The notes: generated by a model not told the origin, from the letters alone. Shown: positions 8,165 through 17,463, counted from the first letter of the stretch. The stretch: DNA of 35,109 nt from JANMDR01 sp043760555 (GCA_043760555.1 JAYUOW010000202.1:1-35109), one strand, 5' to 3'. Program-made: numbers and translations.

Positions 8165-8530
8165 TTAACTTGCCGAGCTGCCCAAGTAGGTAGCGTCACC
8201 AAATGCCAGAATCGGGAAAAATATGAATGGCAATATGATTAGACCAATCGCAAATCCAACACCCTTGCCGAAGTTTTTAGCTAGGGCAACGACAGCCATA
8301 ATCGTAATGATTAGACCCACTAATGGGATCAGCATCAAAATAAACCACCACCAAGGTTTACCCGCAATTTTCAGCATTACGATTGTGTTGTAAATTGGTA
8401 CGATTGCTGCCCAACCAGGTTCACCGGCTTTGGTAAATACTTTCCACAGTGACGCGATCATCAGGGCTATAAATACCAGCATAAACAACATGCCACCCAT
8501 TCCCATGCTTGCTGCGCTTGAATCATCCAT
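8165..8530 (-). CDS. DUF5684-type small membrane protein
   Basis: A 121-residue integral membrane protein with about three to four hydrophobic helices: MLFMLVFIALMIASLW, WWWFILMLIPLVGLIITIM and FAIGLIILPFIFFPIL. The segment KAGEPGWAAIVPIYNTIVML between the first two is the recognisable signature of the DUF5684 family, whose function is unknown. The ATG at 8530 is chosen because AAGGGAA precedes it at a suitable distance; an in-frame upstream extension to 8602 lacks that and does not look like family sequence. It ends in GDATYLGSSAS. It may share a transcript with the DUF4189 gene upstream on the same strand, 109 bp away. Confidence 0.8.
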   Translation of the reverse strand: MDDSSAASMGMGGMLFMLVFIALMIASLWKVFTKAGEPGWAAIVPIYNTIVMLKIAGKPWWWFILMLIPLVGLIITIMAVVALAKNFGKGVGFAIGLIILPFIFFPILAFGDATYLGSSAS

Positions 8531-8639
8531 GATTATTCCCTTTGAAGTGTTATTTGTCGCGGAGACGACAGTCGATAATATACAGCCTAAATGCCTTCGC
8601 AAATAGTGGCATCAAGGCTAAATTTTTCCTAGGGAAAGC

Positions 8640-8996
8640 CTAGTCTTCACATTCGGTTGTGACGATGGTGCAGCTATTTTGACCGCACATTTCAAGCGCC
8701 GCTTTGGTGGCAGTAGCTTTCGTGGCACCAAAGCCGTATCCGTAGTATTTTTTCGATGAGGCATAGGCGCCGCAGGTTTTAAACCAGCCTACTACTTTGC
8801 AGTTGTCGTTGCCTGCGGATTTGCATAACTTTAACGCGGCCTTTTTGGCGGCGGCTTCAGTTTCTTCACCTACAGAAATGCCGTAACCCGGTTCGGTATC
8901 GCCTGCGCTGTCGTCAACGGCGATGGCACCGATGGCGAAGGCGTTGGAGCTGAAAGCTAAGCTTAGGCTGAGTAGTAAGGCGGCTGATTTTTTCAT
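8640..8996 (-). CDS. Secreted DUF4189-domain protein
   Basis: A 118-residue exported protein with a clear signal peptide (MKKSAALLLSLSLAFSSNAFA). The mature part is a DUF4189-like domain: GAIAVDDSAGDTEPGYGIS, two AAKKAAL/ATKAALEMC helices and several cysteines (LCKSAG, NCKVVG, TCGAY, MCGQNSC) likely to form disulfides. The family is found in secreted bacterial proteins of unknown function. AAGGAAA precedes the ATG at 8996. It is monocistronic or first in a pair with the DUF5684 gene. No partner gene suggests a role. Confidence 0.8.
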   Translation of the reverse strand: MKKSAALLLSLSLAFSSNAFAIGAIAVDDSAGDTEPGYGISVGEETEAAAKKAALKLCKSAGNDNCKVVGWFKTCGAYASSKKYYGYGFGATKATATKAALEMCGQNSCTIVTTECED

Positions 8997-9345
8997 AATA
9001 GTTTCCTTATAAGTGTGTCAAGTGGTTTGCCAAAATGGCGTGGGCGGCGTTGAAGCTAGCGTGTTTAAAGTGCCGACCTTTGATTATCGCTATTTTTGGG
9101 TTGAAACTATCACGCAGGATAAAAAGTGACTAAAGACACGATTAGGCGCTGAACAGTGCGTTTTGATTTTGCTTAAGCGCACCGTCGGTGGCATGACGCG
9201 CCGCAAAGCGACCTACTCTGCAATTGCACGGCCGCGCAGCGGACGAGCGGCGCGGTACTTATGGTTGCGAAATGTCCGCAATGGTTTGGCGCGGTACACT
9301 CGTTGGATGCGTTGGTCTTAGAGAAGTTAAACATTGGGTACTCAA
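8997..9345. other. Divergent intergenic region before the DUF1345 pseudogene
   Basis: These 349 bp lie between the divergently read DUF4189 gene and the disrupted DUF1345 gene. I see no convincing gene, RNA or repeat from the families described elsewhere in this window. It presumably holds both promoters; no clear promoter boxes could be assigned by eye. Confidence 0.4.
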
Positions 9346-10202
9346 ATGCTGAACTTGCTGCTTTCTAAAAGTTTTTTCATTCGCCAAATCCGCGCCCGTC
9401 CGCGATTAGTGGTGGCCGTGCTGGCCGGCTTCGCGGGCTATTGGCTGCTGCCTACAAGCGTCATCCCGCAACAAAGTACGCGGTTAATCATCAGTTGGAA
9501 TATCACAGCGTGTTTGTATGTATTGCTAGCAGCCTGTCGGACTATGGCAATCGGAATCAAATTTTGGCTGCGCCGAGCCAGATTTTGCTCATTTTTTACG
9601 TCAATATCGAGCATATTGACTAAAAAATGAGTGAAATATGGGTCGCGCAGGCGAGATTTGAGCCGATTTAGCCATAGTCCGACAGGCTGCTAGGCATTGT
9701 GATGGTGGCGCGATCAAGTCACGCGCATATGCGTAAGCGCGCATTGGCTGAGGACGAAGGGCAATGGGTAATTTTGATTGTGGCGGTATGCGCGGCAGTC
9801 GCAAGTTTAGCGGCAATTTTTGCCGAACTGGTACTTGTTAAGCAACTCGACGGCACGCTGAAAGCCGCGAATATAGGGCTTGTAGCGGTTTCCATCATAG
9901 CGTCGTGGGCGTTCACGCATATGATTTTTGCATTTCATTATGCTCATGATTATTACGTTGCGTGCGAACGGGGAAAGCCTGGCGGTCTCACGTTTCCCGA
10001 CGACGACGCTGCTAACAACTCACCCGACTACACCGATTTTCTATATTTTTCTTTTGTCATCGGTACGTCCGGCCAAACAGCCGACGTGGCATTTTCATCA
10101 AAATCAATGCGTCGCGTCGGCTTGGTGCATTGCGTGTTGGCGTTTCTGTTTAACACTACCGTGCTGGCCCTGACAATCAATATTGCGGCGAGTTTAATTT
10201 AG
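9346..10202 (+). pseudogene. DUF1345 membrane protein gene, disrupted by a 164-bp insertion
   Basis: Two fragments of one DUF1345 inner-membrane protein lie in different frames. The first (ATG 9346 to 9528, 61 residues) ends ITACLYVLL. The second (9693-10202) begins GIVMVARSSHAHMRKRA and continues through ALAEDEGQWVIL, DYTDFLYFSFVIGTSGQTAD and ALTINIAASLI, all typical of the family. Removing 164 bp (a 162-bp hairpin element plus one duplicated TA) joins the two frames exactly, giving a protein of about 230 residues. The insertion changes the frame by two and brings early stops, so a full product is unlikely. A TTG at 9334 is a possible earlier start. The stop overlaps convergently with the jetD stop by a few bases. 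Confidence 0.88.
9529..9690. mobile_element. MITE-like hairpin element with TA target-site duplication
   Basis: A 162-bp element whose first and last 20 bases are perfect inverted repeats (GCAGCCTGTCGGACTATGGC). The complementarity continues imperfectly to the centre, so nearly the whole element folds as one hairpin of about 75-bp arms. It is flanked by TA on both sides (9527-9528 and 9691-9692). No transposase frame is present. TA duplication with matching terminal repeats is typical of non-autonomous relatives of the IS630/Tc1-mariner group; that family assignment is inferred. It interrupts the DUF1345 gene. Confidence 0.88.
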
Positions 10203-11401
10203 ACTTCTTTTAGCGCCCGCGTGAGTACGCCAAAGCCGATACGTTCCTGCTCCAACCGCACATTTTTGCCATGGCGATTATCGCGAAGATCGTTGTATAG
10301 CGCGGCTTCCGGCGCGGTGAGGTGCTGCAAATCTCGCTGCGCTGGCTTGGCCTCAACGCCCCATTGCGATGGGTGCGCAAACAGGGTGGCTTCGTCCATC
10401 AGTAGCGACTTTACGTGGCTAAAATGGCTGCGAAGCTGATCTAAAATTGCGAAGCCGTGGGTGTCGATGTCGCCCCAATAATAAATTTCGCATTCGTGTA
10501 GCCATTTGATATTGGCCAGCGCATCAAAGCCATACCCTGCGCCAAAAATAACTAGACTATTTTTAACATCCGGGAAAGCTAAAAAATTTATTTCGTTTTC
10601 GGTGATAAACACGCGTGTCGTTTTGAGCTTAAGTGAGGCGAAGGTGTGCGCATCAAGGGTGATGTCTTGCGTGCCATCGGACGCAAACAAAGCATGTGCT
10701 AGGTCTAACATGCGAAAGCGAACGCGTAAGGGCTTCTCTTTAAATCCGTGCTTTTGCATAAAATTACGGCTGATTTTTGTGTCATTTGATAGGCTGAAGA
10801 CGCCCGATAATAGGGCGTCTTCAGCCTCTTTTTTAGAGTCTAAAAACGTAAGCAGGCTAGCAATTTCACGTTGATATGATTCAATAAATTTACTATCCAC
10901 ACCCGCCAAATCCACTTGCCGCGCATAAATGGCAGATTGCGGATTGGCGCTAATCCATGCAGCAATATCCATGACTTGCGACCATTGCGCAGCAAGTGCT
11001 AAAACACCGAGCGGATGCTGCGCAAGGTAAGGCAAAAATTCTGGCTGTCGCTGTGTTGTTGCAATTAGAGCTTTAAATTTTTTTACTTCACTTAGCTTGC
11101 CGATAAGCGTGGCGGCATCTTCAATTGAATCAACCCACGCGGTATCTGCTAGCGCATTATTGCCAAACACGCGGTGCTTAAATTCACGCATTTCAATCCG
11201 TAAATTAGGCTGGGCGCGCAAGCTGCTATTCCACTGCCTTACTGCATCAAACTGGGTGCTAATTTCAGCCGAAGTAGGGCGCTTTAAGGTTAGGCGCAGC
11301 GGGTAAATAACTTCACTCGTGATGAGCGATGCCAGCGCCGCACCGCTATTCCAGTGGCGCTGTAGTTGCGCCTTTAAATCGTCTGGAGATGTCCAGTTCA
11401 T
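10199..11401 (-). CDS. jetD: JetD, type I Wadjet nuclease subunit (DUF3322/DUF2220)
   Basis: The 400-residue nuclease subunit of a Wadjet plasmid-defence system. The N-terminal DUF3322-like half starts WTSPDDLKAQLQRHW. The C-terminal DUF2220 half is TOPRIM-like, with a candidate catalytic acidic cluster at FITENEINFL (Glu268/270) and YYWGDIDTHGF (Asp311, Asp313). In Wadjet, JetD cuts DNA handled by the JetABC SMC-like complex, which acts against circular plasmids. The ATG at 11401 is preferred; a TTG at 11413 overlapping the jetC stop is an alternative. It is the last gene of the operon. Residues 192-204 (EAEDALLSGVFSL) are encoded by a perfect copy of the dispersed palindrome, an apparent in-frame insertion between the two domains. 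The active-site residues are retained. Confidence 0.93.
   Translation of the reverse strand: MNWTSPDDLKAQLQRHWNSGAALASLITSEVIYPLRLTLKRPTSAEISTQFDAVRQWNSSLRAQPNLRIEMREFKHRVFGNNALADTAWVDSIEDAATLIGKLSEVKKFKALIATTQRQPEFLPYLAQHPLGVLALAAQWSQVMDIAAWISANPQSAIYARQVDLAGVDSKFIESYQREIASLLTFLDSKKEAEDALLSGVFSLSNDTKISRNFMQKHGFKEKPLRVRFRMLDLAHALFASDGTQDITLDAHTFASLKLKTTRVFITENEINFLAFPDVKNSLVIFGAGYGFDALANIKWLHECEIYYWGDIDTHGFAILDQLRSHFSHVKSLLMDEATLFAHPSQWGVEAKPAQRDLQHLTAPEAALYNDLRDNRHGKNVRLEQERIGFGVLTRALKEV
10792..10826. repeat. Dispersed palindromic element, copy D (perfect; inside jetD)
   Basis: The most regular copy: a perfect 14-bp inverted repeat, GGCTGAAGACGCCC and GGGCGTCTTCAGCC, around a GATAATA loop. 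It lies in frame within jetD and encodes EAEDALLSGVFSL. It serves here as the reference for the family. Confidence 0.93.
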
Positions 11402-11409
11402 GCGGTTTT

Positions 11410-14400
11410 TCAAAGGTTAGCGCGGGCTTTTTCAGCGCGGTATTCGGCGATGCTTAAGTTGCGGATTTTAGATGCCCGTCCGGCTTCGTTATGCACAAAG
11501 CCCACGCTGGCAACATGCGGTTCGATGATATGAATTTTTTGTAATGGCGTAACAATGAGCAACTGCAAATTAAGCTGCGCAAATAGCTTCAAACCATATT
11601 CAGCTGATTCATCCGAGCCGCGCCCAAAGGCTTCGTCAATCACCACAAAACGGAACGAGCGGGAGCGTACTTCGCCCCATTCGAGTCCAAATTGATAGGC
11701 TAGGCTTGCCGCTAAAATAGTGTAGGCGAGCTTCTCTTTTTGCCCGCCCGATTTACCGCCTGAATCCGAATAGTGTTCATGCTCGGTATCATCTTCGCGC
11801 CAGCGCTCGCTTGCAGCAAAGCTAAACCAGCAACGCACGTCGCACACTTTATTGGTCCAGCGGCGGTCTTGCTCAGTTTGCCCCACGCGGCCACGGAAGC
11901 GCTCGATGATGTGTTTTACTTGCAAAAATTTTACTTCAGAATACTGCGCATCTTCTGATCCCGTAAGTGCGCTTTCGGTGCAGGCTTTGAGCTCATTTTG
12001 AAAATCACGAATGTCGGAATCAAGCGCTGTTTGGGCTTCTACAACGATATAGCGGCCTAGGTTGTAATCAATTTTGCTTAAGCTATTATTGATTTTAGCG
12101 ATGCGTTCTTTGATGGTTTCACGCTCGCGCATGAGTTGGGAGTTGAAGTTAGCTATTTCGCGAATGGTGTTTTCGTTAAGCAATTCTTTAAAGCGGGCTT
12201 CAAAGCGCGGCAGGTCGTCGGCACTGAGTTTAGCCAGCATGGTGCGGTATTCAAAGCCAGCGTCAATGCTGGCATCAATTTCAGCGGTTTCAAGCTTAAA
12301 TTCATCTTTATATGCCGCCATGGCCTGAATAATCTTATCGCGCAGGCGCTTTAGCTTTTGCTCTTCGCCATCAATTTTGCGCTGCAAATCTTCGCGCATT
12401 TCACGTTCATACAAATCGCAATTATCCAGCTTGAGCGGCTGCGCTTCAGTGTTTTCAGCGCGCATCGCATCCAGTCCGCTAAACCACGCAGCGTGTGCGG
12501 CGTGGTCGGGCGCGCGCATGACCGCATGGGTTTGCTCGCGCGCGTCGCTCGCATCGGCTTGACGTGCTTCGGCCTTCGCGCGTTTGCCTTTGTGCTCGTC
12601 GAGCAAGGTTTCAGTTTTTTGTAACTCAGCTGCTACTTCTAACAAGCGTTGCGTAAGTTGCTTCAGCACATCCGATGCGGTTTCAAGCTGGCGCTTTTCT
12701 TCTGCAAGTTGGGCTAGTTCTAGCGCAATCGTTTCATAGTCTAAATCTTGGAAGTCCGCGTATTCATTGAGTTTTGAGTAGGTATCAAGTTTGTGCTTAA
12801 GCGCTTTTTGCTCGGTTTGGATTGTGCTGATAGCGCTAAGTATTTTGCCTAATCCAGCTTCCAACACTTTTTTCTGACCTTCAAGTGCGGCAATTTTTGC
12901 GGCGTTGCTCCAGCCTAAAACATAACGGCTGCGATCATCTAAGCGATGGCGGTCGTCTTTTTCATGGCGCTCACCTGGCGCTTTAATTTGGCCTTGTCGG
13001 CTAATGGCGCGGGTTTCGCGGCGAAACTGTTCTGGCGTGGCGCAACAAGCAACATCAAAGCGGTGGGCAATTTCGCGTTCCAGCCAATCGTAGAAGGGTG
13101 AGTCTTCTTTTATGGCGATTTTGCGTGCCAAGGCATCACGATGCAGCTCTGGCGTGTCGCTGCGGTTCGGTAGCTTTGCGCGCACCCGAAAATACACCAA
13201 ACGGCCTTTTAAATGCGTGCTGTCGACCCATTGCGCAACTTGCGCATAATGCGCATCTGGCACCAGCAGCGACAAGCCAAAGCTGCGCAAAAGCCGTTCA
13301 GCAGCGCCTTCCCAATCGCGCTCTTGCTCTTGTATTTGCAATAGTTCACCGGCAAATGGCATGTCGAGCGCATCAAGTTTGAGTGCTGCGCACAGTGCGG
13401 TGCGCATGGCAATTTGGTCGGCAGGAATGTTGTTGCGTCGCGCTTTTAAGCTGGTAATTTCAGCGCTCAACGCGTTGTGTTCTTGCTGGCCTTGGCGCAG
13501 CGTTACGCCTTGCTCGGTAATGCTATTTTGCAGCGCACTTTCATGGTGAGCAGCGGTGTCTGCCTGCGCAGCAAAGTCCTGCTGTTGCGTTATAAAGGCG
13601 GTGGCATTGGTGGCAGCAACTTCATTCACGCCACGCACTAATTCGTCGTAGCGGCCAGCCTTGCGTTGGCGCTGCTGCAACAGAATAGATTTTTCACCAA
13701 TTTGCGCGGAGAGCCGCTCAATACGGTCACCTCCGTTTTCGGCGATATTGCGTTTGATGTCGGCTTCAGTGGCGCGTTGATTGCTGCGTTTTTCTTCAAG
13801 GCGAGCAATGTGGGTGGTTTGCTTGGTGGCATCTTCTATTAAGCTGGCAATGTGTTTGTCGAGTAAATCGAGTTTTAATTCCGCAAAATAAGGGCGCAAC
13901 GCTTCGCGACAAACGCGCAGCACATCGTTGTGCGAAACCATCGCGCCGTGGCGTTCGTAATCAGCGATGAGTGGCGTCAACAATTCCACTTGGCGCTTGG
14001 CCGACATTACCGCCTGATGGGCGCGTGTTAAATCATCAAAATGGCTGATGAGCGCCTTTATACGGGGCTCTACATCAAATGGTTCCAGCATATGCGAGCG
14101 CACAAAGTCAGTTAAATTGCCCACTGATTTCATGGATACGGTTTGATGGAAAAGCTCAAGCGCTTGTTCGTTTTCAATGCCGAAGCGGCGGCGAAACCAC
14201 GCGCCATAAGGCGGGAAGGTGTCGAAAATTTCAAGGTGTGCAGCAGTGGTGGACGCACGCAATTTCTTGCGCAGCTGTGCGATGTCAGTGCCAAAATTAG
14301 CGAAGTCAGTGGCAATGCTCAGCGCTTTATCCGCGCCCACAAAAAACCGTGCGGGCTGCGCCAGCGCATCTTTCATCCAAAATACTTGGGCTAACGTGAT

Positions 14401-14811
14401 GGTTTGATCAAAGCCCGCATTATGAAACACGCCTAAAATGACGGAGTAATTATTATGGTCGCGCAAGGCAACTGGCTTGGCGTTGCCGCTCATTTCGTTG
14501 CGCTCGGATTTGTAGTGGCCGAGCACGTATGAGCGCAGCGAACGCTCTTTGTTTTCGGCACCAGCGGCTTTGTTGTACGCGATGCGATTAGCGGGCACCA
14601 GCAAGGTGGTTACGGCATCGACCAACGTGGACTTACCCGAACCAATATCGCCAGTGAGCAGGGTATTTTTACCGTCGGGCGCGATTGACCACACGCGAGC
14701 ATCAAAGGTGCCCCAATTGAACACTTCTAGACGCTGCAAACGGAAGCCCGCGAGGGCTTCGTCATTGATAAAATCTAATTCCAAATTTAGTTCTTCAGCA
14801 ATCTTATTCAT
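11410..14811 (-). CDS. jetC: JetC, SMC-like ATPase of type I Wadjet
   Basis: A 1133-residue SMC/MukB-like ATPase. Walker A is LLTGDIGSGKSTL near residues 51-63. Long charged helical stretches in between form coiled coils with a hinge-like region. The ABC signature SGGQKEKLAYTILAAS and Walker B FRFVVIDEAFGRGSDES lie near the C-terminus. In Wadjet, JetC with JetA and JetB forms a loop-extruding complex that recognises small circular DNA for cleavage by JetD. The ATG at 14811 overlaps the end of jetB by 8 bp, and its stop overlaps the alternative jetD start, consistent with tight operon organisation. Motifs appear complete, so the protein should be functional. Confidence 0.95.
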   Translation of the reverse strand: MNKIAEELNLELDFINDEALAGFRLQRLEVFNWGTFDARVWSIAPDGKNTLLTGDIGSGKSTLVDAVTTLLVPANRIAYNKAAGAENKERSLRSYVLGHYKSERNEMSGNAKPVALRDHNNYSVILGVFHNAGFDQTITLAQVFWMKDALAQPARFFVGADKALSIATDFANFGTDIAQLRKKLRASTTAAHLEIFDTFPPYGAWFRRRFGIENEQALELFHQTVSMKSVGNLTDFVRSHMLEPFDVEPRIKALISHFDDLTRAHQAVMSAKRQVELLTPLIADYERHGAMVSHNDVLRVCREALRPYFAELKLDLLDKHIASLIEDATKQTTHIARLEEKRSNQRATEADIKRNIAENGGDRIERLSAQIGEKSILLQQRQRKAGRYDELVRGVNEVAATNATAFITQQQDFAAQADTAAHHESALQNSITEQGVTLRQGQQEHNALSAEITSLKARRNNIPADQIAMRTALCAALKLDALDMPFAGELLQIQEQERDWEGAAERLLRSFGLSLLVPDAHYAQVAQWVDSTHLKGRLVYFRVRAKLPNRSDTPELHRDALARKIAIKEDSPFYDWLEREIAHRFDVACCATPEQFRRETRAISRQGQIKAPGERHEKDDRHRLDDRSRYVLGWSNAAKIAALEGQKKVLEAGLGKILSAISTIQTEQKALKHKLDTYSKLNEYADFQDLDYETIALELAQLAEEKRQLETASDVLKQLTQRLLEVAAELQKTETLLDEHKGKRAKAEARQADASDAREQTHAVMRAPDHAAHAAWFSGLDAMRAENTEAQPLKLDNCDLYEREMREDLQRKIDGEEQKLKRLRDKIIQAMAAYKDEFKLETAEIDASIDAGFEYRTMLAKLSADDLPRFEARFKELLNENTIREIANFNSQLMRERETIKERIAKINNSLSKIDYNLGRYIVVEAQTALDSDIRDFQNELKACTESALTGSEDAQYSEVKFLQVKHIIERFRGRVGQTEQDRRWTNKVCDVRCWFSFAASERWREDDTEHEHYSDSGGKSGGQKEKLAYTILAASLAYQFGLEWGEVRSRSFRFVVIDEAFGRGSDESAEYGLKLFAQLNLQLLIVTPLQKIHIIEPHVASVGFVHNEAGRASKIRNLSIAEYRAEKARANL

Positions 14812-15442
14812 CAGCGTTACCCAGTGCTAATTGGGCTTGATAGGTGGCCAAACGGGCATCAAAATCAACCAGCCATTGTGCATCAACAAAGGCTTTTAAA
14901 ATACGCTGCACTTCATAGCTCACGGCGGTGCTGGACGTGCTTTTTAATTTGCGCAAAAAACCGAGCTCCACTATTTTATTTAAGTGGGTTTCAATTTGGT
15001 CGATTAGCTTGGCTTCATTGCTGCTTTCGGGCAAAAATATGCGCACCATTTCCACCATGTCGTCACGCGTTAAAATTAGGCGCTGGCTACTGCCATCATT
15101 AGCGCCCATGGCATCAAATTCTGCCAGTTTTTTACGCAGCAAAGCGAGCAATAAACTGACTGAAAATGTAAGCGGGCGGCGGGTAACTAAGCGCGGTAGT
15201 TTGAGGGCTGTAGTTTCATCGGTTTCGGGTCGCGCGCGCAAAAATGCATAGCCTTCGGCTTCGTCCAACACCAGTTCTAAATTTAGCGTAGCCATAAAGT
15301 CGCGCACCTGTGCTTGCAAGGTAATCAGCGCGCCCCACATGGCGTTATCGGCGTCTTGATACACCACGCGTTTGAGCAGCGTGATGGCCAAGGTAGACAG
15401 CGCTACGTTGGGTTGTTCGGCGTCAGAAATTATGTCAGTCAT
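14804..15442 (-). CDS. jetB: JetB, MukE-like subunit of type I Wadjet (DUF4194)
   Basis: A 212-residue winged-helix (MukE-like, DUF4194) subunit. Recognisable parts are LLKRVVYQDADNAMWGALI near the N-terminus, EAEGYAFLRARP, RRPLTFSVSLLLALLRKKL, the polar stretch ILTRDDMVEMVRIFLPESSN, and the HLNKIVELGFLRKL helix that matches this family. JetB binds the kleisin-like JetA and the JetC heads. It lies 10 bp after jetA and overlaps jetC by 8 bp. The ATG at 15442 has no strong Shine-Dalgarno, consistent with coupling to jetA. No defects seen. Confidence 0.92.
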   Translation of the reverse strand: MTDIISDAEQPNVALSTLAITLLKRVVYQDADNAMWGALITLQAQVRDFMATLNLELVLDEAEGYAFLRARPETDETTALKLPRLVTRRPLTFSVSLLLALLRKKLAEFDAMGANDGSSQRLILTRDDMVEMVRIFLPESSNEAKLIDQIETHLNKIVELGFLRKLKSTSSTAVSYEVQRILKAFVDAQWLVDFDARLATYQAQLALGNADE

Positions 15443-15452
15443 ATTGGCTAAG

Positions 15453-16916
15453 TTATTTTACAAAGATGATGCGTGGAACAGTGGCGCTTTTGGTGATGGG
15501 CTCGCCACTAGAATTGATGCGTTGCCAGCTAATTTCTTCGCTATTATTTTCGTCCACCACCGCTTTAAAAGTTTCACCCGCTAATTGCAAATACGCCACG
15601 ATTTCGGCCAAGCCGTGTTGCAGCGGCTGCAATTCGCAAAGCTCGCGTAAGGTCACTTGGGCTCGCACGCGCAAGGCCGTGCGAATGTGCTGCGCGAGTT
15701 GCGCGCTATCTACGACTACTTGCGAATACAATGCCGCTAAGTTGGCATCGGTATCGCCTAGGTCACCCGATTCTAGGGCGTTTGCAGCTATTTTCGCTTT
15801 TATGGTGGGATTATATAACGGGCGTTCCATCGGCAAGTCAATAGCTGCAGCCGTGTCGGCAATTTGCATCACCTCACCTGCGGGCTGCATAGTTCTGAGG
15901 GAAATGGCTTTGGCTTCAATACCGCGCAAGATGTCCATAATACGGCGGTTTTCAAGCCATGCTTGATCGTCTAAAAAGCGTCGTAATTGCTGTGAAAGTT
16001 GCGCTACAGTGCGCTGCGTGTGCTCGCCCGCTTCCAGCCAATCATAGTGTACGCGCAGCACGCGCGCATCGGGCTTTAGGGCGGCTACCGGCGGCAAACT
16101 AAGTACGTTTTCTAACAATGCGGTCAATTCTTCTTGGCGAGAGCTGGACATCAAAAAATCCCAAAACGCACGAAAGCTGCGGCCTTGGTCCGAATCGGCA
16201 ATGGCATCACGTTCACCCATAATTTGCGCCAGCAATGCGCCCTTCGAGCCTTCCCACAACGCGATGCGCTCGCGCACGCGCCTGTCAAGCCCGCGAAAAT
16301 TATGCTCGACCTCACGAAAATCAGTAAGTAATTCGCGGGCAATTTGGGTAAATTGTTGGAAGCGATCTTTTACAGCGGTGTCGTCCAGCATGGGCATATT
16401 ACCCGCCGTAATTTGTGCAATTTCTACATCAATTTCTTCACGACGTTTTTGTAGCTGGGCGATGCGGGTTTCAGGATTGGTGTCTGAGCCTTGGCGCATT
16501 TGTTTTAGCAACTCAAACAACGTAAGCAGCCGTGATTCAGTGCCCACAAAACTGCGCGCGGTTAGGGTGTCGAGCCACGCAATGGCTTTTTCGGTGGCGG
16601 GCATTAAATCAAAATGCGGTTCGTCAGAATTTTGCACATAAAACTTACGCAGCCAGCCTTTTTCAACACTCGCCCAATCGTTTAAATATTCAATCGCTTC
16701 TTTGGGAAAAGTGCCTTCGCCTAAGCGCATCCGCACACCAAAAAGTTCGTCCTCCAGCGCTTCGGCCAGATCTGCCTGTAGCATCACCCGCACATTCGGA
16801 ATGATGAAGGCGCGGTTTAAAAAGCTGGCGATAAGCGCGGCGTGATCAGACCGCAGCAAACGCCATGCGGGGTGGGTTTGGCGAAGATGGTCTAGGGTGG
16901 CGTAGTCGAGGGGCAT
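15453..16916 (-). CDS. jetA: JetA, kleisin-like subunit of type I Wadjet (DUF3375)
   Basis: A 487-residue DUF3375 protein (MukF-like kleisin). It begins with the family's LDHLRQTHPAWRLLRSDHAA segment and continues with VMLQADLAEALEDELF. It also has FHLMPATEKAIAWLDTL-like sequence (DLMPATEKAIAWLDTL), FVGTESRLLTLFELL and GSDTNPETRIAQLQKRR, all typical. It should bridge the two JetC heads and hold JetB. It starts 10 bp after the GNAT toxin stop with no promoter-sized gap, so the toxin-antitoxin pair and the four jet genes probably share one transcript. The ATG at 16916 has no obvious ribosome-binding site. Gene order jetA-B-C-D matches canonical type I Wadjet. Confidence 0.94.
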   Translation of the reverse strand: MPLDYATLDHLRQTHPAWRLLRSDHAALIASFLNRAFIIPNVRVMLQADLAEALEDELFGVRMRLGEGTFPKEAIEYLNDWASVEKGWLRKFYVQNSDEPHFDLMPATEKAIAWLDTLTARSFVGTESRLLTLFELLKQMRQGSDTNPETRIAQLQKRREEIDVEIAQITAGNMPMLDDTAVKDRFQQFTQIARELLTDFREVEHNFRGLDRRVRERIALWEGSKGALLAQIMGERDAIADSDQGRSFRAFWDFLMSSSRQEELTALLENVLSLPPVAALKPDARVLRVHYDWLEAGEHTQRTVAQLSQQLRRFLDDQAWLENRRIMDILRGIEAKAISLRTMQPAGEVMQIADTAAAIDLPMERPLYNPTIKAKIAANALESGDLGDTDANLAALYSQVVVDSAQLAQHIRTALRVRAQVTLRELCELQPLQHGLAEIVAYLQLAGETFKAVVDENNSEEISWQRINSSGEPITKSATVPRIIFVK

Positions 16917-16926
16917 GGTGGATAGT

Positions 16927-17463
16927 TTAAGCCTGCGGGCGCGCAGTGTTTAATATTTTGCGTGCGTCTTTCAGCAGCAAGAGCATTTGTTGTTCTTGCG
17001 CCGGCGATCGGATAAAACCAAAGCGTGCGTAAAACTGCGCTGCCGCCGCATCAATCGGGTGCGTCAACATCGCGCGGATGCCCGCCTGATCAGCGATTGC
17101 GAGGGTGCGCAAAATGGCATCTTGCAGCATGCCAACGCCGATGCCACGTTTTTGGTGCGATGTGCTTACGGCTAATCTAGCTAAAATCACGACTGGAATT
17201 GGATACTGCCCCATGCCTTTTTTGACGCGATCCGGCGCGTAAATTGGCTCAATTTGGCCGACGGTGAGGCTAAAATATCCGGCGATAATTTCGCTGCTAG
17301 TTTGGGTGTCAAGCACCACAAATGTTTTGGCGGATCCGCTAGTTTGCGATTGCAGGGCGTGACGAATGAGCCATTCGTTGAGCGCTGGATTGCCACAATC
17401 AAAGCCACTGACCGCATAGGCGGCGGTGAGTGGCTGGGGTGCACTGAAATTATGTTTCAACAC
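16927..17463 (-). CDS. tacT: GNAT acetyltransferase toxin (TacT/AtaT-like)
   Basis: A 178-residue GNAT-fold protein of the toxin class that acetylates the amino acid on charged tRNA and blocks translation. Visible family features are AVSGFDCGNPALNEWL near the N-terminus, LARLAVSTSHQKRGIGVG (acetyl-CoA pyrophosphate-binding region) and AAQFYARFGFIRSP with the conserved tyrosine. The GTG at 17463 directly follows the antitoxin TGA, so translation is coupled. It lies between its antitoxin gene and jetA. Which tRNA it would target cannot be read from sequence. Confidence 0.9.
   Translation of the reverse strand: MLKHNFSAPQPLTAAYAVSGFDCGNPALNEWLIRHALQSQTSGSAKTFVVLDTQTSSEIIAGYFSLTVGQIEPIYAPDRVKKGMGQYPIPVVILARLAVSTSHQKRGIGVGMLQDAILRTLAIADQAGIRAMLTHPIDAAAAQFYARFGFIRSPAQEQQMLLLLKDARKILNTARPQA

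Noticed and set aside
9699..10202. A separate 167-residue membrane protein gene
   Set aside because: It is the second half of the DUF1345 gene; the first half lies across the MITE, and the two join exactly when 164 bp are removed.
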